This document shows positions 41,831 to 49,900 of a DNA stretch of 64,000 bases, one piece after another. The stretch's first letter is position 1, and each line of letters begins with the position of its first letter. The stretch is from Dyella_B sp036746095 (lineage in GTDB: Bacteria > Pseudomonadota > Gammaproteobacteria > Xanthomonadales > Rhodanobacteraceae). The DNA lies in assembly GCF_036746095.1 (NCBI RefSeq), contig NZ_DAIOEU010000002.1:124001-188000 (forward strand), in the 5' to 3' direction. The notes below the pieces were generated by a model. It was given only the letters and a program-made list of their open reading frames with translations, ran no database searches and had not been told where the DNA came from. Both the position numbers and the translations under genes were made by a program.

Positions 41831-43501
41831 TTACGGGGTTGCCTCCAGCGCATGCGCATGCACGTCACGCACCGCACGTCCCGAAGGATCGGCCATCGCC
41901 GCGAACGCCGGGTCCCATGCCAGCGCTGCCGGCGAGGAACATGCGATCGACTTGCCGCCCGGCACAGTCGCTGCGCAGGCCTCGCCCGGGAAGAATTTCT
42001 CGAAGATGCGGCGATACAGGTACGCCTCTTTCGTGGCGGGCGTGTTGAAAGGGTAGCGCGAGGCGGCGGCGGCGAATTCGCGATCGCTGACCGCCTGTTC
42101 GGCGTGCGCTTTCAGGCCATCGATCCAACCGTAGCCCACGCCGTCGCTGAATTGCTCTTTCTGCCGCCACAGGATGGATTCCGGCAACGCACCGACAAAC
42201 GCTTCGCGCAGCACGGCTTTTTCGATTTTTCCGTTGCCGGCCATTTTGTGCGCGGCGTCCATGCTCATCGCCGCTTCCATGAATTCGAGATCCAGGAACG
42301 GCACGCGCGCTTCCACGCCCCAGGCCATCATCGACTTGTTGGCGCGCAGGCAGTCGTAGCTGTGCAGCGCATCGAGCTTGCGCACGGTTTCTTCGTGGAA
42401 GGCTTCGGCCGAAGGCGCTTTGTGGAAATACAGATAGCCGCCGAAGATTTCATCGGAGCCCTCGCCGGACAGCACCATCTTCACGCCCATCGCCTTGATG
42501 CGGCGCGCGAGCAGGTACATCGGGGTAGAAGCGCGAATGGTGGTGACGTCGTAGGTTTCGATGTGGCGGATCACTTCCGGCAGCGCATCCAACCCTTCCC
42601 AGAAGTTGTAGACGAAACCGTGATGCACGGTGCCCAATGCATCGGCGACCACTTTTGCGGCGGCAAGATCGGGCGAGCCTTCCAGGCCGATGGCGAAGGA
42701 ATGCAGGCGCGGCCACCAGGCTTCGCTGCGGTCGTCGTCTTCGACGCGTTCGCGCGCGAAGCGCGCGGCGCAGGCGGCAACCAGCGAGGAATCCAGACCA
42801 CCGGACAGCAGCACGCCATACGGCACGTCGGTCATCAACTGGCGATGCACGGCCTGCTCGAATGCCTGGCGCAATTCGCCCGGGCCATGGCCCTTGGTGG
42901 CCTCGTAGTCGCGCCACGGACGCTGGTAGTAACGCTGCAGTTCGCCGCGAGTGCTGTCGTAAACGTGCCCGGGCGGAAACGGTGCGACATCCGCGCATAC
43001 GCCAACCAAGGCCTTCATTTCCGAGGCCACCAGCAGCCGGCCCTGCGCATCATGCCCCCAGTACAGCGGGCACACGCCGATGGGATCGCGCGCAATCAGG
43101 TAGCGCTTCGCATCGCCATCCCACAAGGCGAACGCAAAAATCCCATTGAGCCTGGTGAGGAAATCCGCGCCATGTTCGCGGTACAGCGCGTTGATCACTT
43201 CGCAGTCGGAGCCGGTGGTGAAGTCGTAGCTGCTGTGCGCGCGCAGCTCGCGATGGTTGTAGATCTCGCCGTTCACTGCCAGCGCCAGGTGGCCGTCGCG
43301 CGAGCGCAATGGCTGCGCGCCGCTGGCGGGGTCGACGATGGCCAGGCGCTCGTGCACCAGGATCACGCCGGCATCCACGAACACGCCGCTCCAATCCGGT
43401 CCACGATGGCGCTGTCGTTGCGACAACTCCAGGGCTAGCAGGCGTAACGCAGCCAGATCGTCGCCCGGCTGAAGATCGAACATTCCGAAGATGGCGCACA
43501 T
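41831..43501 (-). CDS. asnB: Glutamine-hydrolysing asparagine synthetase B
   Basis: The start at 43501 puts the catalytic Cys second (MCAIFGMFDL), as required for the Ntn glutaminase, and gives 556 residues. The glutaminase domain (HRGPDWSG, HERLAIVDP, NGEIYNH) is followed by the ATP-pyrophosphatase domain with the P-loop VLLSGGLDSSL (near residue 230) and LSGEGSDEIFGGY. It makes asparagine from aspartate, glutamine and ATP. A 240-bp leader upstream carries an Asn-rich peptide and a terminator, so expression is probably attenuated by Asn-tRNA supply. Confidence 0.96.
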   Translation of the reverse strand: MCAIFGMFDLQPGDDLAALRLLALELSQRQRHRGPDWSGVFVDAGVILVHERLAIVDPASGAQPLRSRDGHLALAVNGEIYNHRELRAHSSYDFTTGSDCEVINALYREHGADFLTRLNGIFAFALWDGDAKRYLIARDPIGVCPLYWGHDAQGRLLVASEMKALVGVCADVAPFPPGHVYDSTRGELQRYYQRPWRDYEATKGHGPGELRQAFEQAVHRQLMTDVPYGVLLSGGLDSSLVAACAARFARERVEDDDRSEAWWPRLHSFAIGLEGSPDLAAAKVVADALGTVHHGFVYNFWEGLDALPEVIRHIETYDVTTIRASTPMYLLARRIKAMGVKMVLSGEGSDEIFGGYLYFHKAPSAEAFHEETVRKLDALHSYDCLRANKSMMAWGVEARVPFLDLEFMEAAMSMDAAHKMAGNGKIEKAVLREAFVGALPESILWRQKEQFSDGVGYGWIDGLKAHAEQAVSDREFAAAASRYPFNTPATKEAYLYRRIFEKFFPGEACAATVPGGKSIACSSPAALAWDPAFAAMADPSGRAVRDVHAHALEATP

Positions 43502-43563
43502 GATGGGGTTTCCTTTGGCTCGCTGGTTGAGTGAAACGCTAAAAACAACATGCTGGAAAAACA

Positions 43564-43590
43564 AAAGGGCCCGCACTTGGCGGGCCCTTT
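43564..43590 (-). terminator. Attenuator (rho-independent terminator) in the asnB leader
   Basis: An 11-pair stem (AAAGGGCCCGC with GCGGGCCCTTT) around CAAGT is followed on the minus strand by TGTTTTT. It lies 63 bp before the asnB start and 25 bp after the leader-peptide stop, so it would end transcription before asnB unless disrupted. Confidence 0.85.
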
Positions 43591-43630
43591 GCGTGTGTCT
43601 GTTTGCTGCTCTCGTCTACACGCCGGCCCG
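43581..43630 (-). promoter_or_regulatory. Competing antiterminator of the asnB attenuator
   Basis: On the minus strand CGGGCC-G-GCGTGT (43630-43618, the last leader codons) can pair with ACACGC-AAAG-GGCCCG (43596-43581). This makes twelve pairs with one small internal loop. The 3' strand takes most of the terminator's 5' arm, so the two structures exclude each other. A ribosome stalled on the Asn codons leaves the 5' strand free; a ribosome at the stop covers it. The pairing was worked out by hand. Confidence 0.65.
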
Positions 43631-43744
43631 TCCGCGGTTGCGGTTATTGGTATTGGCGTTGTTGTTCAGGACCGTTGCAGCCACGACACCACACGCCGCG
43701 AAGGCGGCTTTACTGGCGAGGTGGTTGGCAAGGCAGGTGTGCAT
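43616..43744 (-). CDS. Asn-rich leader peptide of asnB
   Basis: This 42-residue frame (MHTCLANHLASKAAFAACGV..., then NNNANTNNRN, stop TAG) has seven Asn codons among ten at 43637-43666. The codon run sits about 10 codons before the antiterminator strand, the spacing expected for ribosome-stalling control. No clear Shine-Dalgarno precedes the ATG, so a leaderless or weakly initiated peptide is possible. It is too short for routine gene calling. By analogy with his, leu, thr and phe leaders it should sense charged tRNA-Asn. Confidence 0.65.
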   Translation of the reverse strand: MHTCLANHLASKAAFAACGVVAATVLNNNANTNNRNRGRAGV

Positions 43745-43751
43745 GGCGCCG

Positions 43752-43794
43752 ACTAAAACACAAGTCTGAACCGCACGCAACGGTTACAACCGTT
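43752..43794 (-). promoter_or_regulatory. Candidate asnB promoter and upstream palindrome
   Basis: On the minus strand TTGCGT (43780-43775) and TTTAGT (43757-43752) lie 17 bp apart, weakly like -35/-10 boxes. This would put the transcript start next to the leader ATG. Just upstream is a perfect inverted repeat AACGGTT-GT-AACCGTT (43779-43794), possibly an operator. Confidence 0.35.
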
Positions 43795-43829
43795 ACCGAA
43801 TGCGATCGGAGCCGGTGTCCAAAACCAGC

Positions 43830-44195
43830 TCAGATCGACGATACCCAGCGGATGGCCTCGTCGAGTTCAGCGTCCGCGAACAACCTGAAATGCGTGGGCA
43901 TGGCGAACCCGAACATGCTGGACATCACGCGCACCCAGCCCACGTCGGTAACCAGCGCGGTGCGCTCCCAGCCGCTGATGTGGCGGAAACCCAGCTTTAC
44001 GTCGTCCCACATGGCGCCGGGCGCGAAGCCGGTGAAATCGTCGCCGATGTGGATCATCAGGCGCAGCTTGCGATTCAACGCGAAGGCCGCTTCGATGTCG
44101 GGCACCATCACGCTTTCATAGTCCTGCGCGGTGACCAGGCCGCGCATGCGGAAGCCGAGAATGCCTGCCGGAAGAGAAGGGAGTTGCTCGATCAT
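43830..44195 (-). CDS. SpoIIAA-like STAS-domain protein
   Basis: This 121-residue cytoplasmic protein has the pattern of PF11964: GILGFRMRGLVTAQDYESVMVPDIEAAF, then LRLMIHIGDDFTGFAPGAMWDDVKLGF, then WERTALVTDVGWVRVMSSMF and a closing FRLFADAELDEAIRWV. STAS-like proteins of this type bind lipids or partner proteins; no enzyme role is known. It is transcribed toward asnB, so some asnB transcription may start upstream of it. Confidence 0.88.
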   Translation of the reverse strand: MIEQLPSLPAGILGFRMRGLVTAQDYESVMVPDIEAAFALNRKLRLMIHIGDDFTGFAPGAMWDDVKLGFRHISGWERTALVTDVGWVRVMSSMFGFAMPTHFRLFADAELDEAIRWVSSI

Positions 44196-44384
44196 GATCG
44201 ATGCTCCTTGATGCTTCGCCTGAGGATGTTATCCAAGCGCGATTTGAGCAGGCGCACAAGTGAAGGGGTGTGAAATTTTCTCGCAATGCTGTTTCAGAGC
44301 GAGCCGTCATTCCGGCGAAGGCCCACTGCTGTCCGGGAAGGAATTGGCGTGGCCTCATGTATGTCTGCGGTAACCCATACGGCC

Positions 44385-44461
44385 GTCATTCCCGCGAAAG
44401 CGGGAATCCATTTTGCTTTGGTGCATCCCTGAAAATGGATTCCCGCTTTCGCCGGAATGAC
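44385..44461. repeat. REP-like inverted repeat
   Basis: GTCATTCCCGCGAAAGCGGGAATCCATTTT-type left arm and AAAATGGATTCCCGCTTTCGCCGGAATGAC-type right arm enclose about 17 bases. A single half-copy (GTCATTCCGGCGAAGGCC) lies just upstream near 44308. Otherwise the 341-bp gap 44196-44536 holds only the STAS promoter region and no gene. Confidence 0.75.
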
Positions 44462-44536
44462 GGTTCGCTGGGCTCGATGTAACCCCAGGCTTCTTCCTGG
44501 GTAGCCAGCAAAAGACGCTGGGGTTTTCACCCCAAT

Positions 44537-46255
44537 CTACGCGGGCTCCATATAGCGCAGCAGAAGCCTTGGCGATTCCCTGCCCTGCCAGTCGTTGATG
44601 GTGAGCTCATAGGCAGCGCGCATCGTGCTCGGCGGCGGCTTGCCTTCATAGGCGTTGAACATCACCGCGTCGTGCACCACGTCATCGCGCGGATCGCGCA
44701 GGCTCAGGCGCAGATGCCGCTCGCCCATCGGTTTCCAACTGAAGCACTCGAAGCGGTTCTCGAATACCGGCTCGGGAAATGCCTGCCCCCACGGTCCGGC
44801 ATAGCGCAGCATGCGCGCCATCTCCAGGGTGAACATGCCGGCGGGCATTTCGCCGTCAGTGTAGAGAATGGCCTGCAGTTGCTCTTCGCTCAGCCACTCG
44901 CGCGCCACGGCGTCGAAGGCTTCGGCGAAACGCGGGTAGTGCCGCGCAGGCAGGCTGAGCCCTGCGGCCATGGCGTGGCCACCGAAGCGTTCGATCAAGC
45001 CGGGATGCCGTGCATCGACCACCGCCAATGCATCGCGGATATGAAAACCGGCGATGGAACGCGCCGAGCCGCGCAGGTGATCGGGGTCATCCTCGCCGGC
45101 GGGCGCGAAAGCGATCACGGGGCGATGCAGGCGTTCCTTCAATTTGGAAGCGACCAGGCCGACGATGCCGGCATGCCAGCTTGGCTCGAACAGTGTGACG
45201 CCGACGCTTTGCACCTCGATGCTGGCGGCGCCGGCCACCATGATTTCCGCCTCCGCCACCATCGCCGCCTGCAGGTCACGGCGCTCCTGGTTAATCGAAC
45301 TCAACAGCCCGGCGTAACGTCGCGCTTGCGATGCGTCGTCGGTGAGCAGGCACTCCACGCCAAGCCGCATATCTTCCAGCCGTCCCGCCGCGTTCAAGCG
45401 CGGACCGATGGCATAGGCGAAATCGCTGGCGCACAGCGAGACGGCGCTGCGCTGGCTGGCCTCGATCAACGCGAGGATGCCTGCGCAACCGCGGCCGCTG
45501 CGCAGGCGTTTCATGCCTGCTTCCACCAGCACGCGGTTGTTGTAATCCAGCGGCACCAGGTCGGCCACGGTGCCCAATGCCACCAGGTCCAGCAGAACGG
45601 ATAGATCCGGTTCCGGCTTCGTCGCAAACCAATCCTGCTCGCGCAGATGCGCACGCAGGGCGAGCAGCACGTAGAACATCACGCCGACGCCGGCCAACGC
45701 CTTGCTGGGAAAACCATCACCCTGCACGTTGGGATTGACGATGGCATCCGCCTCCGGCAAATGATCGCCCGGCAGATGATGATCGGTGACGATCACGCGC
45801 ATGCCGCGCGCATGTGCGGCCGCCACGCCGGCCATGCTGGCGATGCCGTTGTCGACGGTGACGATCAGCTGCGCGTGCGACGGCAGCGAGGCCACCAGCT
45901 CCGGCGTAAGCCCGTAGCCGTGAATAAAACGATTGGGCACCACGTAGTCGACGCGCTGCGCGCCAAGCATGCGCAAGCCGCGCACGGCCACAGCCGTGCC
46001 GGTAGCGCCGTCGCAGTCGTAGTCGCCGGCAATCATGATCGAGGTGTCACTGCGAATCGCCTCCGCCAGCAACACGACCGCCTGTTGCATGCCGCTCAAA
46101 TGCTGCGGCGACAAGAGGCGATTCAAGCGATGCTCGGCTTGTTCTGGGTTCAGCACACCGCGCGCGGCATAGATGCGTTGCAGTACCGGATGCACGGCAT
46201 CGCCCCAGCCTGCCGGTTCACCCAGCAGCGGGCGCTGCTTGATTACTTGGCGCAT
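44537..46255 (-). CDS. recJ: Single-strand-DNA-specific exonuclease RecJ
   Basis: The start at 46255 (MRQVIKQRPLL) shares TGATG with the upstream gene and gives 572 residues, the usual length. A longer frame runs through that gene and is rejected. RecJ is a DHH-family 5'-3' exonuclease for recombination and repair; IMIAGDYDCDGATGTA, VTVDNGIAS and VTDHHLPGDHLPEADAIVNP carry the catalytic Asp and His residues, and GHAMAAGLSL is the DHHA1 motif. Confidence 0.97.
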   Translation of the reverse strand: MRQVIKQRPLLGEPAGWGDAVHPVLQRIYAARGVLNPEQAEHRLNRLLSPQHLSGMQQAVVLLAEAIRSDTSIMIAGDYDCDGATGTAVAVRGLRMLGAQRVDYVVPNRFIHGYGLTPELVASLPSHAQLIVTVDNGIASMAGVAAAHARGMRVIVTDHHLPGDHLPEADAIVNPNVQGDGFPSKALAGVGVMFYVLLALRAHLREQDWFATKPEPDLSVLLDLVALGTVADLVPLDYNNRVLVEAGMKRLRSGRGCAGILALIEASQRSAVSLCASDFAYAIGPRLNAAGRLEDMRLGVECLLTDDASQARRYAGLLSSINQERRDLQAAMVAEAEIMVAGAASIEVQSVGVTLFEPSWHAGIVGLVASKLKERLHRPVIAFAPAGEDDPDHLRGSARSIAGFHIRDALAVVDARHPGLIERFGGHAMAAGLSLPARHYPRFAEAFDAVAREWLSEEQLQAILYTDGEMPAGMFTLEMARMLRYAGPWGQAFPEPVFENRFECFSWKPMGERHLRLSLRDPRDDVVHDAVMFNAYEGKPPPSTMRAAYELTINDWQGRESPRLLLRYMEPA

Positions 46256-47169
46256 CAAGGTTTGCTCCGCCGCCACAGGCGCATGCGATGCCAGGGGCGA
46301 TGCAGCCAGCGCTCGCCGCTGGCGAAGGCGAACCGCACGGGTTCGCGCTTGCATAGTTGCTGCAACGCAGGCCACCACTCCGCAGCGATCACATCGGCAG
46401 ACTGGTCCTGCAAATCGATCAACCAACCTGCCTTGGCCGCATCGAGCCGCGTGCGACGCTGCGCTGGAATGCCTGCGCGTTTTGCCAACGCCAGCAGCAA
46501 CAGGTCTTCGCCGATCACGCCGCTTAGCGCCGTGCTTACCTGTACGGGCAAAACACCGCCGCCCCAGAACCACAAGCTGTTGATCGGTGGCAGCCCCCGT
46601 TCGCGGCGCTGCGCGTTGAGGGGGTGCTGGTGCAGCAGCACTTGCACTTCATTGAACAGTGCGCGCCAGCGGCGTGCTTGCTCGCCTTGTGGCAAGTGTT
46701 CATAGAGGTCTTCGCCGAGTGCGGCTTCCGGCGCGGCGAAATCGGGCAAGTTGCTTTGCGTCGGCAAGCGTAGATGCCAACGTTGTGCGGAGGAGACTTC
46801 CAGCTTGATGCCTTCGTCGGCAAACACGGCTTGCAGCGGTTCGGCCAATGTTTCCGCTTCGCCCATGCTCAACGGCAACTGGCCGCAGGCCATCAGGCGC
46901 GCGCCGGTCAGATCCGGCTGGACCCAGGCCGGATCGGCGCTGAGCCAGCAGGCATCACCGGCATCGCCGTGCAGGTATTCGCGAGTGAGCGCCGCGGCAG
47001 GCATGCCGTCTTCGCAGTGAAAATAGGCGGCCAAACCACCGAGGTAGCCCGCCGCGCCATCGAGAAGACGATCCGCTCGCTGCAACCAGGCACGCAACGG
47101 ATGTGCGTGGTCGAAACGCTGCCAGGCAGGCAGCCAGCATTCCAGGGTTCGCGGTACGGATCCGGTCAT
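46255..47169 (-). CDS. RpfE-like protein
   Basis: This 304-residue soluble protein is placed by context and pattern with the xanthomonad RpfE family, which is encoded next to recJ and was linked to extracellular enzyme and polysaccharide output. Seen features: ACWLSADPAWVQPDLTGARLMACGQLPLSMGEAETLAEPL, then RRWRALFNEVQVLLHQHPLNAQRRERGLPPINSLWFWGGG. The NSLWFWGGG block resembles cofactor-independent phosphoglycerate mutase-like proteins. Biochemical function is not known to me. It sits 3 bp after yheS and overlaps recJ by one base. Confidence 0.75.
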   Translation of the reverse strand: MTGSVPRTLECWLPAWQRFDHAHPLRAWLQRADRLLDGAAGYLGGLAAYFHCEDGMPAAALTREYLHGDAGDACWLSADPAWVQPDLTGARLMACGQLPLSMGEAETLAEPLQAVFADEGIKLEVSSAQRWHLRLPTQSNLPDFAAPEAALGEDLYEHLPQGEQARRWRALFNEVQVLLHQHPLNAQRRERGLPPINSLWFWGGGVLPVQVSTALSGVIGEDLLLLALAKRAGIPAQRRTRLDAAKAGWLIDLQDQSADVIAAEWWPALQQLCKREPVRFAFASGERWLHRPWHRMRLWRRSKP

Positions 47170-47172
47170 GGC

Positions 47173-49056
47173 TCAGGCTTCGAGCAGCTCGTACAACTCA
47201 AGCCATTCGGCTTCGAGCATTTCTTTTTCTTTGCGCAGTTCCGCCTGGCGCTGGCTGAGCTTCATCAGCTCGGCGGTGGGGCCGTTGTAGGTTTCCGGAT
47301 CGGCGAGCTTCTGCTCCAGCTTGCCCAGCTCGTCGTCGATGGCGGCGACGCGCGTTTCGATTTTCTTGACGCGCTGGCGTGAGGCCTTTTCGCTTTCGCG
47401 CTGTGCAGCGGCAGCGCGGCGGCGATCCGCGGCGGATTCCGTCGGCTTGGCTTCCGCCTCCGCTTTCTTCGGCGCGGCGCCGCGGGCGCGCAGCCAGCGC
47501 GCGTAGTCGTCCAGGTCGCCGTCGAACGCTTCCACCTTGTGATCGGCCACGCGCAAGAAGCTGTCGCAGACCATGCCGAGCAGATGACGATCGTGCGAGA
47601 CGAGCACCAATGCGCCGTCGAAATCGGCCAGCGCATCGGCGAGTGCCTCGCGCATGTCCAGGTCAAGGTGGTTGGTCGGTTCGTCGAGCAGCAGCAGGTT
47701 GGGCTTGTCCCAGGCGATCAGCGCCAACGCCAGGCGCGCGCGTTCACCGCCAGAAAACCCATCGACGGATTCGAAGGCGCGATCGCCGGCAAAATTCCAG
47801 CCGCCAAGGAAATCACGCAACACTTGCGCGCCGACGCCGGGCGCCTTGTCCTGCAGGTGATCGAAAGGACTGGCGCCTTCGCGCAGGCTTTCCACCGTGT
47901 GCTGGGCGAAGTAGCCGATCTTCAGGTCCTTGTGCACTTTGCGCTCGCCATGCAGCGCGGGCAGTTCGCCGACCAGGGTTTTCACCAGCGTGGATTTACC
48001 TGCGCCGTTCGGGCCGAGCAGGCCGACGCGTTCGCCGGCTTCCAGGCGGAAGCGCACGTCGCGAAGGATCACGGCAGGTGGCGTGCCGGCATAACCGGCT
48101 TCCACGTCTTCCAACTGCAGCATGGAATCCGGCAAGCGATCCGGCACCGCAAACTGGAAACGGAACGGACGTTCCGCACGGATCGCTTCCGTGCCCGCCA
48201 TTTTTTCCAGCCGCTTCATGCGCGACTGCGCCTGCTTGGCCTTGCTGGCCTTGGCCTTGAAGCGATCGATAAAGGACTGCAGGTGCGCGCGCTCGGCCTG
48301 CTCGCGCTCGTGCGCAATTTGCTGCAGTCGCAATTGCTCGGCACGCTGGCGCTCGAAGGCACTGTAGTTGCCGGTGTAGAGCTTGGCCCTGCCTTCGTTG
48401 AGATGCAGGGTGTGGGTGATCACGCCGTCGAGGAATTCACGGTCGTGCGAGATCACCAGCAAGGTGCCCTGATAGCGGCGCAACCACTCTTCCAGCCATA
48501 GCACGGCATCGAGGTCCAAGTGGTTGGTGGGCTCGTCGAGCAGCAGCAGGTCGGAGGGCGCCATCAGTGCGCGGGCCAGGTTCAGGCGCACGCGCCAGCC
48601 GCCGGAGAATTCCTGTACCGCGCGTTCATGCGTGTCGGGACTGAAGCCGAGTCCATGCAACAGACGGCCGGCGCGGGCACGGGCGTCGTAGCCGTGCAGT
48701 TCCTCGATGCGGTGATGCGCGCGGGCCATCGCCTCCATGTCGCCGCGAGCCTGGGCGTCGGCCTCCTCGCGGATGGCGGCGGCCAGTTCGACGTCACCGC
48801 CCATCACGTAGTCGATGGCGGGGTCGGGCAACGCCGGAGTTTCCTGCGCCACCGAGGCCAGGCGCAGCCTGGCCGGCATGTCCAGTTCGCCCGCGTCCGC
48901 CTCGAGTTGGCCTTGCAGGGCCGCAAACAGGCTGGACTTGCCGCAGCCGTTGCGACCTATCACGCCCAGGCGCCATCCGCTCTGGATGACGAGATCGATA
49001 TCGGAAAGCAGCAACCGGCTGCCGCGGCGCAGGGCGAAGTGGCGGAACGCAATCAT
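47173..49056 (-). CDS. yheS: ABC-F family ATPase YheS
   Basis: This 627-residue cytoplasmic protein has two ABC cassettes and no membrane domain. Walker A motifs are GRNGCGKSS (near 34) and GPNGAGKST (near 345), signatures FSGGWR and FSGGER, and Walker B is followed by LLLDEPTNHLDLD twice. An Arg/Lys-rich linker (QSFIDRFKAKASKAKQAQSRMKRLEKM) that enters the ribosomal E site separates them, and a coiled coil closes the protein. ABC-F proteins act on stalled ribosomes. It leads the operon yheS-rpfE-like-recJ. Confidence 0.94.
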   Translation of the reverse strand: MIAFRHFALRRGSRLLLSDIDLVIQSGWRLGVIGRNGCGKSSLFAALQGQLEADAGELDMPARLRLASVAQETPALPDPAIDYVMGGDVELAAAIREEADAQARGDMEAMARAHHRIEELHGYDARARAGRLLHGLGFSPDTHERAVQEFSGGWRVRLNLARALMAPSDLLLLDEPTNHLDLDAVLWLEEWLRRYQGTLLVISHDREFLDGVITHTLHLNEGRAKLYTGNYSAFERQRAEQLRLQQIAHEREQAERAHLQSFIDRFKAKASKAKQAQSRMKRLEKMAGTEAIRAERPFRFQFAVPDRLPDSMLQLEDVEAGYAGTPPAVILRDVRFRLEAGERVGLLGPNGAGKSTLVKTLVGELPALHGERKVHKDLKIGYFAQHTVESLREGASPFDHLQDKAPGVGAQVLRDFLGGWNFAGDRAFESVDGFSGGERARLALALIAWDKPNLLLLDEPTNHLDLDMREALADALADFDGALVLVSHDRHLLGMVCDSFLRVADHKVEAFDGDLDDYARWLRARGAAPKKAEAEAKPTESAADRRRAAAAQRESEKASRQRVKKIETRVAAIDDELGKLEQKLADPETYNGPTAELMKLSQRQAELRKEKEMLEAEWLELYELLEA

Positions 49057-49359
49057 GTGTGGTCTGGCTAAGCCGGGCGTAGCGCCCGAAGCCGCACATG
49101 ATAACGGTCAGGGGCGCTCCGATTCATTCTGAGTGGGTGGCATCGTTCCTGTCTGTTCGCAGATCACAGGGCCATCGACGAAGGCAGACCGACCGTCTGT
49201 CGAGACGACAGACCGAAGATATGCGGACAGACAGGGGCCGTGACGCCTGCGCAGAATGGAGCGGAGCGGCCCCCATCACATCTGGGGGTTTTGCTCGTGG
49301 CGCGTGTTCAACGGTTCTGCTACAACAGCGCGGCAACGCTTTGTGCGGAGAGGGGAATC
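49057..49359. other. Divergent intergenic region with palindromes
   Basis: The 303 bp between yheS and the next gene hold GTCTGTCG-AGA-CGACAGAC, a perfect palindrome at 49195-49213, and three further GTCTG/CAGAC pentamers nearby (about 49151, 49185, 49228). A short hairpin CCCCCA/TGGGGG followed by TTTT (49270-49292) reads toward the + strand gene and could be a leader terminator. No gene is seen. Confidence 0.5.
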
Positions 49360-49704
49360 ATGTTCAAGCACCGTCACACCCTGCCCTTGCTGGCAGCCAT
49401 GGCTCTTGGCGCCGGGCTGGCCGCGTCGCAGGCGGCCCATGCCCAGGAAACGCTCACCCAGCGCGTGCAGGAAGAAAGAACCATGCACCTGCCGGCCCGT
49501 GGCATGAGCATGGCGCAGGTGGAGAAACGATACGGCGCGCCGTTGCGCAAGTTGTCGCCACGTGGCGGAGACTCGGCGCATCATCCGACCATCAATCGTT
49601 GGGAGTACTCGAATTTCATCGTGTACTTCGAGAAGAGCCATGTGATTCATGCGGTGTTGAATACGCCCGCGGGGAACAATCGCAATCCTGCGGCGGTGAA
49701 TTGA
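49360..49704 (+). CDS. Small secreted BamE/SmpA-like protein
   Basis: The start at 49360 follows GAGGGG and gives 114 residues. A signal peptide (TLPLLAAMALGAGLAASQAAHA, cleavage before QE) precedes a BamE-like fold pattern: GMSMAQVEKRYGAPLRK, then INRWEYSNFIVYFEKSHVIHAVLN. BamE-type domains are periplasmic. Cys for lipidation is absent, so it is probably soluble. The exact role is unknown. Confidence 0.75.
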   Translation: MFKHRHTLPLLAAMALGAGLAASQAAHAQETLTQRVQEERTMHLPARGMSMAQVEKRYGAPLRKLSPRGGDSAHHPTINRWEYSNFIVYFEKSHVIHAVLNTPAGNNRNPAAVN

Positions 49705-49733
49705 TTCTTGGCCTAGACGCGAATTTCCCGCTT

Positions 49734-49773
49734 GTCGTTCCGGCGAAAGCCGAGGCGCTTTCGCCGGAACGAC
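49734..49773. repeat. Short REP-like palindrome
   Basis: GTCGTTCCGGCGAAAGC and GCTTTCGCCGGAACGAC face each other across a few bases, 30 bp past the preceding stop. It is a variant of the GTCATTC family and may stabilise or end that transcript. Confidence 0.65.
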
Positions 49774-49900
49774 GACCAGGCGACATGGGGCTATGCCAGC
49801 AACAAAGCTCCTCGCGTAACCATCAGCGGCATCGTAAACTTCCACACTTGCCTGCCTGGCCATTCGTCAGGTGATTCCTCCTAGCGCGAGTGCTGTCCCC

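Noticed and set aside
41852..43438. 528-residue + strand frame opposite asnB
   Set aside because: It is antisense to a complete asparagine synthetase and has no motifs of its own.
43564..43590. Hairpin before asnB as a simple terminator of the STAS gene
   Set aside because: It is 240 bp past the STAS stop, directly before asnB, and pairs with an Asn-rich leader frame, so attenuation explains it better.
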